From: Latrodectus hesperus
Taxonomy: Eukaryota > Arthropoda > Arachnida > Araneae > Theridiidae
DNA length: 64,000 nt
Assembly (NCBI GenBank): GCA_037975125.1
Contig: CM075853.1
Location: forward strand, 37,905,113-37,969,112
Direction: 5' to 3'
Position 1 is the first letter of the stretch, and every line of letters starts with the position of its first letter. The notes under the pieces were generated by a model. The model was not told where the DNA came from. It saw only the letters and a program-made list of their open reading frames with translations, and ran no database searches. Both the position numbers and the translations under genes were made by a program. Positions 55,508-64,000 of the stretch are shown one piece after another.

Positions 55508-55565
55508 GAATGATTCATCTCCTGGTCTGCAATTTAACAGTTCGTGAATTTGATGCCCACCTATT
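55508..55565 (+). mobile_element. Decayed SINE head
   Basis: Aligns with the head of the SINE at 21786-21850 without a length change through the B-box region (AACAGTTCGTGAATTTGATG against AACAGTTCGTGGGTTCGAAA). The B box is mutated. Only about 60 bp are recognisable. Confidence 0.5.
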
Positions 55566-55959
55566 ATAAAAATGTTAGTAAAGTCTTAAAATTTGAAATT
55601 GTTGGCTCCAATCATTTTATCCACGATTATAAAATAGACCATAGAATAACAATAAAAACGAAGCTTAATTTTTTCAATTCAAAAGAATCCAATTGTGGAA
55701 TTCGAAATTAAATTTCAAGTTTAATTTGAATTATTTTGTCTAGAATAATAAAATTAATATTTTATCTACATTTAATAATTTCTATATATTTTATTTAAAA
55801 AAAAAGTTATACATGAACATATGTATTAAATATTTGATATATATTAAATTATTAGTTCCTCTCTCAATTTTGATTGCATTTACTCGATTTACAATTTCTT
55901 TTATTTAGAGAAAAAAAATTACATTACAACTGGAAAACATAAATTAGCATTTTCTTGCG
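55566..55959. other. AT-rich spacer
   Basis: Nothing recognised. Confidence 0.6.
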
Positions 55960-56440
55960 AAATATATCTTTTTGACTTTTTCTAGCATATGTACCTTCTT
56001 TAATTTGCCAACGAGAAGCTTCAAGCTATTTTCTCCTCAGAGAAAAGTAAATTACGCTATTCTTCTCTTTTTTTTGCTACGTCCACTACATCTCTTTCAA
56101 CAGAACATAAATAATTTGTTGTATCACGCACAATGGACTAGCGATTTAGCGCCTGTAATTAGCGTTTCCAGCAACGCATGCAGACACTCGCTTCGTAATA
56201 AGCAACAAATCCTCCGCGTCATAATTTTCCGAGGATTTAAATGAGTTTACTTCATCATCAACGTCTAACGTCATTAGTAGTAATTAGTGCGCAAAAATTT
56301 TATACAACCATCGCTTGTTCTTTTGCTGCGTTGTCCTGGAGTTGAGGAGGAGGAGGCTCAGTACTGAAGAAACTGCAGTTGTAATCAGTTTCAATTGCTG
56401 AGTAGACACCAGCTTCGCAAGCATATCGTATCCTGGAAGA
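55960..56440. promoter_or_regulatory. GC-raised island with TAATTAG cores
   Basis: GTAATTAGCG (56155-56164) and GTAATTAGTG (56280-56289) are homeodomain-type cores about 125 bp apart; the first is identical over 10 bp to a site in the island at 26943. The plus frame 55972-56244 is open for 90 codons but shows no family features. Candidate enhancer-like element. Confidence 0.35.
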
Positions 56441-58500
56441 TTAACTTAAGTTTTTAGCAAAAGTTCTTTGATTAAAAAAATGTACTTAATTCATGTCCTC
56501 AGAGATATAAAAGCACAAAAATGTAATATATTACTAGGAGAAACATTTAAATATGCCAAGTTCTCCCCGTCATTTTGATTTCTGGCGTTGTCCCGATGGT
56601 ACATAACATAGCGTAAAAAGACATACAGGGATTGTTTTATTCTCATTTTTTTTTCTTTCCCCACCCAGATTTTGTACTACAACATTTTTTTTTCTCTTTT
56701 CTCTCCATATTTTTTATATTTTCCACACCCGACGTGGATTATATTTAATACCCAAGGCTGGTAACTTTTAATAAGCGAACGAAACAAATGTGTGTAAAGA
56801 TAAGTTCATACAGACTCGTAATGAGAAACGAATATCTCATTAATAAAGACTTCCTTTTCTGAAAAACTAAGAACTGCAGTTGAAGTTGTAGTTGTTTTTT
56901 TCCCTTCTATTCCCATTGGGAATAGAGTTGAGTTGTTTTTAAGTCTAATTAAAAAGCGTGCTCTCTTTGGGGGTGTCGATGTCTTCATTTCGAAAGCAAT
57001 GAAAATAATTTTGATGACAGTTTGGCGTTAGAGAAGTAAGTAAATAATAATTATTATTTCGTTTTGAATATTTTTTCGTTATTCCCTTTGGGAATAATGT
57101 TGGAGAAATTTATGCGCATAGTCTGTTTTTATTTTTATTTCGAAAGCTCATTTCTTTGTCTACATTTCAAGAAAAAAGTGATTTTTCAAACTATATCCAA
57201 ATAAAGCTAACCATTAGATATCTGATTTAATTTAATTTTATGCTCAAGTATTGAGTATTATTTGCGTAAGCCTTTTGTTTCTTGTTAAAGAGCCTTTCAA
57301 ACAAACTTTATTTGCATATAATTAATTTTTCGACGTTCTTTTGTTAACATCAAGATATTTAACACTTTTTTCGCGTACCCTATTTAAGCTTTAAAATTGT
57401 ATTTGAACTCCATCTTTCATTAAAAAAAGTACAGAACAAACTTTTAGAAAAGTTTTGAAATCATAGTTTAATTAGTATTTTAAAACCCAAATACAATTAA
57501 TTTTATTTGAAAGTATAATAAAAAGAAAAAACTTGCGTCAAACCCAATTACTCACACAAATTTTCGATATTTTTATGCACTAATATATATATATTAACAG
57601 ATTAAACATATACTAATAGAATTTTTGGATAAAGAACTCCTTTTTCCTATCTTCAGAAGTGATCATGAAAAAAGGAAACAAATAACAGTCACAAAAATCT
57701 GTTGGTTAAGAAAGCAGTTGTATTCAAATAATTAACTTTAAAAAATTTTCATCTCTGGTAAAAAAAATTCTTTAACGCCAAAAGTCAGTTTGTTATATTT
57801 TTAAAAAATTAAGTCAAACAATCCACTACAATCAGAATTCAAATAAAATAACGCAACAAATAAATTCTGATTATACTTTAAAAAATTCAAAAAATGCATC
57901 GTGTGGTAAAAATTAAAAAGCATTTTTGATTAATAAAGATTCTTTAAAAATCACAAAGAATGTGATACATGATTTTTATAAAATAAAACATACTTATATT
58001 TGATATAAAGCATGCATCATTTTCAGTTTTAGATTTCTTTCAAGATTATTTTTTTATGAATAATTTTCAAATAAAATCTAAAACCATTTATCAGTTGAAC
58101 GTTATAATACATAAAATTTTATAATTAATTACAAATTGATTTAGAGAAAAAATATTAAACTCATATTTTGTATCCATGCTCTATATCAGACATTTATCAC
58201 ATTTTTTATCACAAATGTATCACATATATCACAAATAAATTTCCTATTGTATTAGACTCAGGCAAATATACAAATACTATGCAAACATAAAGTCAATTTA
58301 CATAGAACATTATTTAAAAGACTAAACACGCGAATTATTTATGGTATTTTTATTAAAGTTATTTAAAAATCTTCTTCTATAAATTATTTCAGATTACGGT
58401 ATCATATAAGTGTTACATTAAAATAATTTCATTGAAAAATTCTGTATAACAATAAGAAATAATGTGTGTACTATTATAATAATTATTATATTTCAAAAGT
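56441..58500. other. AT-rich spacer
   Basis: A short inverted match (CTATTCCCATTGGGAATAG) at about 56906-56924 is a perfect small palindrome. No gene recognised. Confidence 0.6.
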
Positions 58501-58544
58501 ATACAGTGTTTTCATAATTTATTTACATGATATTATATTTGCAG

Positions 58545-59145
58545 AGTTGCCGGACACAAACAGTTACAGTTACTAATCTACTCTTGAGTATATACCCTCC
58601 TTCCTCTGATGACAAGACCAAAGAGAAAGACGCATCTAAACCCATTATAGATATTTTCTCTGTTTTCTCATTTTTAAACAAAGAAGCTCAAATCAGTGCC
58701 TTCGAGCTCTTTACTCATTATCTTTGCTCAGTAGGAGAAGGGAAATCACATTTTCTCTCGGCCATCAACGCCAAGGTCCTCCGAAACATCAAAAGAATTT
58801 GCAGAGACGAGCGCCAACCAGCCAAGGCAGAGGGATCTCCCAACTTTGTAAGGAACTTAGACACCTGATCTTGTTGTGGGAAAGACGGACAGAAGAGTTT
58901 TCCTCCAGCTTTCCTCTGAGAAATGTAAAGTTGCGCGCAGTTTTCCATTAGCGGCTGAAAAGGCGAAGCTAAGTTCTGCCTAAATTACTTTGGCAAGCCG
59001 AAAAGGCAAGTCCAGTCTCTGCACTTCATCATTTTTCTTCTTTCTCGAAGATTCTGTTGATGTGTCTGGCATCCTGTTATTACATCCTCTTAGAACAAAG
59101 GCCAAAAGCGTCTCTTACTTTTAATAAACTTAGTCTCACTGTGAA
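58545..59145 (+). other. Candidate terminal exon
   Basis: A 3' splice-like site TATTATATTTGCAG ends at 58544, after which the DNA becomes GC-raised. An open frame runs through it to 58868, and AATAAA lies at 59123-59128. The encoded segment (Ser/Lys-rich, then FELFTHYLCS...) matches no family that I recognise. If transcribed it could be a last coding exon or a lncRNA exon; it could also be another conserved non-coding island with chance signals. No frame-conservation test is possible here. Confidence 0.25.
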
Positions 59146-61343
59146 GAAACAGCCTTTTGTTTTGCTTTAAATCGATTTTTATTTGATTTTTCATGGTATT
59201 TTCTTAATCTTATTTCGTAATTATATTTAAAAGTAACTTGTCTGAAATTAGCATAAAAATAGTTTTGGATTCCATTGGACTATTAAAATAATCCAATGAA
59301 ACTGTTTATTATGTTTTGCTAGTTATATCAAATTGAGTTATTATGTATCTTTAAGATAACAAATCGGTATACCTTAAATTTTAGCTTAAAGTATAAAAAA
59401 CAACTACATAATTTCATAAACAGCTATAAGTAAATCGATGTTTAATATTGCATTAAGGTTATTATTTAAAAACGAAAAAGGTAATGTTTGTGTGAAACTT
59501 GCTTATTCAAATACATTAATATTAATATAATACAACAAAATTGTATTAAATCTAAAAGAGCAAAATGGAAAATTAAAATATTTCTATAAAATAAGTTGAA
59601 CTAATCAGAATATTTTCCACAACAAATTAGATTTTATATATAGCTGGTCAAAATAATATATTAATTCATTTTCTAATAACATGTTTAATTTGGATTGTTT
59701 TGTAAAAATATTTATCTGTTAGTATAATTTGATATAGAAGTAAATATATCATAGTATGTATTGCTCTAAACTAATTTCTATTTTATAAAAACAGAAAAAA
59801 GTTTCGCCTTGTATAAATCACTATTATTTAACACTCGTATAAACCTGAAAAACTAAATAAAAATCTTCCTTTCAACCTAGATCACCTTAAAAGCTAATGT
59901 TAAAATAATGTTTTCTGAACATTTTTTTATAAATTAAGAGTTTTACAATATATAATAAAAATAGTTAATCTAAAATGGCAATTGAGTATAAAGTTTTATT
60001 TTTTCACAGTATTTTATAATGCGAGCATGTTTAAACGACATCATTGCCTTTGACGATCAACAACCATTGGTGATAAGAAACGACTAGTGATTAACTCTGA
60101 AGATATCCTGACACTGATTCCTGGCCTCGTCATTATATTCTATTGTTAATCCAGAAAAAATAGTCCTTACAAACAATCCTTAAAAAACAGAAGAAATATG
60201 TTGTTAAAAATAAACAAAAAAAAATATTGAAAAATTATATATGTCTATCTAATAAACAAAAATCAATGAGATTTATCCCATAATTATTGGCTTTGATTTT
60301 ACTTTGGTAAGAAATGCAGATTCGCTAATATCATTTATCTAGTCAGTAAGGGTACTTTGAGCAATTAGGTCATTACTTATTAGTATGGACTCATATTTAA
60401 TTGTATTTTAAGTGTCTAAAAATATGCCAAATTTATTGAATTTTATATCCAATTTATTGTTTTTTATACAAGTAGATATCGAAAATGGGAAGTTTGTATC
60501 AAGTTATGTTTTACATAATCTATTTTAAATTCCCTTGATAAATATATTGTAATATATTTCTGTGTGTTCAATAAAAAACCTAAAAATTCATTGTAGTTTA
60601 TACTCTAGTTATTAGAAACAAATCTTTCATGATTTAAATTTTACTGTCAATTTTCTGCTTAGTTCACATTGATTTCAGAATTTTGGTAGTAATTCCCTTG
60701 TGTTCTATGCATAATTTTTGTCATTGTCGAAACATTTTAAATTAAGCAATTTTCACTTGTTTTATTTAGTTTCTGTTACATATAAAATTCTTATTAGTGA
60801 AATAAGTAAGTTTGGATTATTTATTTAATCGAATTTATTTTACTGTAAACAAGAACTAATATTAATTACAAAATTTCCTGTAAAAATGTTGTTTGTCTCG
60901 ATATTTATTCTTCTGACATGTTTAACAAATACTTGAATAAATACAATGAGTAAGATAACAGCAAATTTTTTTAACTATTTTTTTTAATGTAAAACTCCAC
61001 ACAGTCCATGAAAGCCCTTTTTTGAGAAATAAAATGACATTGTCAATATTTTCAAACAATCTTTTGTTATATATTCACATACATGCATCCTTTTTATCTG
61101 AAGTACATTAAAAGAACAGATCCTTACTTATAGAAAAAGAGTAATTGTAAATAGAATTCAGTTTCTCATCAAAAATCAAAAGTAATATTTTTCTGGGAAT
61201 TTTTCTCATAAATAAGAGGCCGTAACCCCACGTTGCAAGGGAGGAAACCCGAGAAGTTTCTACACACTTGCTCTGATAGACATGCAAGCAGAAGGCAAAA
61301 AAGTGGTTTTTCTTGCACCAGCATGCTTTTCTGTACCTAGCAC
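59146..61343. other. AT-rich spacer
   Basis: A small mixed patch at about 60025-60140 has some CpGs. No gene recognised. Confidence 0.6.
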
Positions 61344-61488
61344 TGGACTGGACTCTGCCAATTATATAGAAGCAGTTGGGAGGAGTCTTCATATTCTTGA
61401 AACAGGAATCAATCAGAAATACTTGGCCTGCTCTACCTGCAGAGATATCATTTCACTTGGAGGACATTGAGACCATTGCCAGTTTTAA
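61344..61488. repeat. Unidentified dispersed repeat, copy B
   Basis: Matches copy A at 41534-41685. Balanced-composition sequence extends leftwards to about 61220, where copy A shows no obvious match, so the source unit may be longer than the shared part. The minus frame 61108-61392 overlaps it but has no identity I can name. Confidence 0.7.
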
Positions 61489-61850
61489 GGTGCAGTAGAA
61501 GGTAAAAAAGTAACACCCATCTCTCGTTGTTCAACAGTAACTGGAATAGGGCTCAACAAGTTTGATACAACAGCTCAGTATTTCTCAGTGCCTAATAGCC
61601 TTTGTCAGTTATTAAAAAAATATCGGTTTTAGGACAGAAAGAAACCATATTTTGTCATGGTAAAACTTCTTCAATAGTGAATGACTGCCTGGAATAGTTT
61701 GAATACTATAGTATTTATACAAAAAGGTTTTAGTGTCTATTTTATTGATAAAAATGGATCTATATCATTTATTTAGATTTGGTGTTTTTTCGCTTTCTTA
61801 TCTTGATTTTCACTTGTAGCTGCATGATCTTAATGAAATTTATTGAGTTA
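61489..61850. other. AT-rich spacer
   Basis: Nothing recognised between the dispersed repeat and the mariner; ends in the TA target dinucleotide at 61849-61850. Confidence 0.6.
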
Positions 61851-62734
61851 CCAGGTCTGTTGCTTTAAAATGCGGATTTTTTCAATAAAAATACGCAATG
61901 ATTTGAAAAAAAGGGAAAGATATATTTTATTCAAAGTATCGGCCCTAACTTTCTACACATTTTTGCCATCTAGTAGGTAAATTATGGATGTCATTTCAAA
62001 AGAATTGAACATCGCGTGAGACAAACCAGTCGTCGAGCCATTTTTGGACGTCTTCATAAGAATGGAAGTACTGCTCGGCAAGTGCGTGTCCCATGGATGA
62101 AAACAGGTGATAGTCGGAAGGAGCAAGGTACGATGAGTACGTCGGGTGGGGTAATATTTTCCATCCAAGTGCTGCCAAAGTGCTCATGTGGCAAAGTTCA
62201 GCTCATGTAGCATCCATTTTCCAACCTTCTGGATCTTTGGCATGGCTTTCAAGCGTTTGGAAATGGCTACACGAGAAACATTTAATTGCTCTGCCAATAT
62301 TTCTTGAGTTTGCGTGGCGTCCTCACTCAATAACGCTTGCAGCCCGGTGTCTTCAAACTTTTTCGGTTGATTTTCACGTTCTTTGTCCCTGACATCGAAA
62401 TCACCACTTCTAAATCGTTTAAACCACCATTCGCAAGTGTCGCCAGATAGAACACCGTATGTTTCCACAAGAATTCGATGTGCCTCCGCTGCTTTTTTCT
62501 TCTGATTGAATAAGAAAATCAGCACGTGCCGCAAATGCTCTTTGTTTGGCTCAAAATTCGACATGTTTACCACCGAAGAAAATATGCTACTAACTCTTAA
62601 ACGTTTAAACAAATATGGCGTTTTGAAGCTTGCTGTCACAGCTACAAAATGATATATTGGTTATGACACCAGCATCTATAGGCTTAGTGCGCCATCTACT
62701 GGAAAAAATCCGCATTTTAAAGTTACAGACCTGG
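61851..62734 (-). mobile_element. Internally deleted mariner (mauritiana-like)
   Basis: Inverted terminal repeats of about 33 bp: CCAGGTCTGTTGCTTTAAAA... at 61851-61883 and its near-exact reverse complement ending ACAGACCTGG at 62734. The CCAGGT start agrees with mauritiana-group mariners. A TA target duplication is present on the left (61849-61850) and reads TG on the right. The element is about 884 bp against about 1.29 kb for complete members, because the middle of the transposase is deleted. The untranslated leader between the right repeat and the start codon is about 170 bp, as usual. It could be mobilised in trans only if the repeats are still recognised. Confidence 0.93.
61927..62564 (-). 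pseudogene. Mariner transposase remnant
   Basis: The start MSNFEPNKEHLRH is at 62564. Residues 1 to about 126 form the DNA-binding part: the paired helix-turn-helix regions with TCEWWFKRFRSGDFDV and LAEQLNVSRVAISKRLKAM, and the linker word near KWMLHEL. At about 62184-62190 the frame shifts and the protein resumes at LGWKILPHP with APSDYHLFSSMGHALAEQ, which carries only the third Asp of the D,D(34)D catalytic triad. Roughly 140 residues holding the first two Asps are missing. Further damage: a Trp codon is TGA (61998-61996) and another stop lies before the final GRYFE. The protein cannot be active. Confidence 0.9.
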
Positions 62735-64000
62735 TGTATTATCAACTACTGTGTTCAAATCCTTAATTCGGAATAACCGTGCAACTCAATTACTTAATTT
62801 AGGTGACTAATTAATTAACTATCTAAAAAAGCATGTTTAATGTGTACATAAGTATTTTCCTAACTATTAAAAGTCTCTTTGATATTCATATTTATCTGAT
62901 AATATAAGAAAAATTAAATAAAGAATTATCCAAAAATTCGTATAATTCTAATAATTACAAGGCACTAGATTTACTATTTTAAAGAAATAATCAAGAAATG
63001 GAATTAACGAAAACAATTTTAAAAAAACTAATTTCAGTCATTATGTGTATCACTTTCAAGAACTTAAATGTAAACGGACGAATTTATTTACAACTCTACT
63101 GAGTTAATAATTGATAACGGATTTACAGCCTTCTTTACTTTGTATTTTACTAATTGAAAACATTACCAAGATTTTGGGGATCCCGTTTATAGTTATTGAA
63201 AAACAAACATTAAATTACTGTAAGGAAAACAGAAACAGAATTTACATTAAGTATTTTTATTTGACGGCATAACAAAATAAAAAACAATCCAAAAAAGTAA
63301 AAAAAAATCGATCATTACTGATTGAAGTTTCAGTTTAAACGTAAATGCATGAAGTTCTGCAGTTTATAACACAAAAATTTACACAGAGAAAATTAGTCGC
63401 TCTATGCATCAAACTGCTATATCTCAAAACGCTATAATGCATCATGAACAAAAGTCTCATAGATTAGCAATAAAGAAGATCAAATGAGTTTGTTATGCTT
63501 GAAAACTCTTTTCAATTACTAGTCTATTAGATATTGAAATCAGTATTCTTTTTCAATCACGCTTCATATTATTTCCGAGGGGTGACATATCCAAAAGGTA
63601 AAAACGCTTTTTCTGAAGAGGGCAAAAACAATATTTTATTCAAAAATTGGAAAAGCATAAATGTTGTTATTTTTTTAAAAAATCATATAATAATGAAAAA
63701 AGAAGAGAAGAATGAAAAAGAAGAAAAGAATCCTATTCTTCTTTCATGAAACGAGGAGAATTCCAAAAAGTGGAATGTTATACCTCTTAAATAAATTATA
63801 TTGCGACATAAGGAATTTTACATGGAGTTCAATGAGTGAATTTTATCATGGAAATTGTTTCAATGAGTGAATTTTGTTTTACATGGAGTTCAGTGAGGAA
63901 AATTATTACGAATTTTGTAATCAAAATTTGGAAAAAAAAACATAATTTTATTTTAAGTTAGCTAGAAGAAGATCAATCTCCATTCCATGTAGGCGTGCGT
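62735..64000. other. AT-rich spacer to the end of the window
   Basis: A local duplication (ACATGGAGTTCAATGAGTGA and variants) lies at about 63821-63896. The plus frame 63534-63749 is Lys/Glu-rich low complexity. No gene recognised. Confidence 0.6.

Noticed and set aside
62016..62392. Plus-strand open frames across the mariner
   Set aside because: They are antisense shadows of the transposase remnant.
63534..63749. 71-codon Lys/Glu-rich plus frame
   Set aside because: Low-complexity A-rich sequence with no family signature.

Overview
The window looks like gene-poor nuclear DNA from an animal, most likely an arthropod. It is very AT-rich and stop-dense in all frames. It carries eleven (TA)n or compound microsatellites of about 40 to 420 bp, tRNA-derived SINEs with target-site duplications, a mauritiana-type mariner and a 5'-truncated RNase H-bearing non-LTR retrotransposon. 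Several repeats (a SINE tail ending in ACA units, and a SINE core resembling the Ceph/Meta domain) remind me of spider and other chelicerate or invertebrate genomes. That lineage call is inference. There is no operon structure, no bacterial gene and no CRISPR array.

I find no intact protein-coding gene. The long open frames in the (TA)n tracts (Tyr-Ile repeats) are artefacts. The real protein-coding relics both belong to transposable elements: a mariner with a large internal deletion (about 61.85-62.73 kb, minus) and the RNase H and 3'-UTR end of an I/R1-like non-LTR element (about 43.5-44.8 kb, minus).

Layout: 0-7.2 kb is featureless AT-rich DNA with one (TA)n tract. At 7.2-7.9 kb is a CpG-rich block with NRF1-like, GC-box and CRE-like motifs, flanked by outward-facing consensus splice donors; it is the best candidate for a divergent promoter. 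From 8.2 to 15.3 kb are a Ceph/Meta-like SINE piece, two SINEs with exact duplications, a third tRNA-headed SINE, and two GC-raised islands. From 15.3 to 41.5 kb is AT-rich spacer with GC islands, SINEs at 21.8, 34.0 and 37.9 kb, and the largest microsatellites. At 41.5-45.1 kb are copy A of an unidentified dispersed repeat, an unexplained less AT-rich segment and the non-LTR relic. From 45.3 to 59.1 kb, GC-raised islands alternate with AT-rich spacer; the last has a 3' splice-like site and AATAAA and may be a terminal exon. From 59 to 64 kb are copy B of the dispersed repeat and the mariner relic.

Reading: a gene desert or very large intron with regularly spaced GC-raised islands, several holding TAATTA-type homeodomain cores, as seen around developmental regulators. 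That is a hypothesis; cross-species conservation, RNA-seq and chromatin data would decide it. I did not find a convincing new biological system. The items most worth checking are the divergent promoter block, the mosaic SINE family, the Ceph/Meta-like SINE and the two-copy unidentified repeat.
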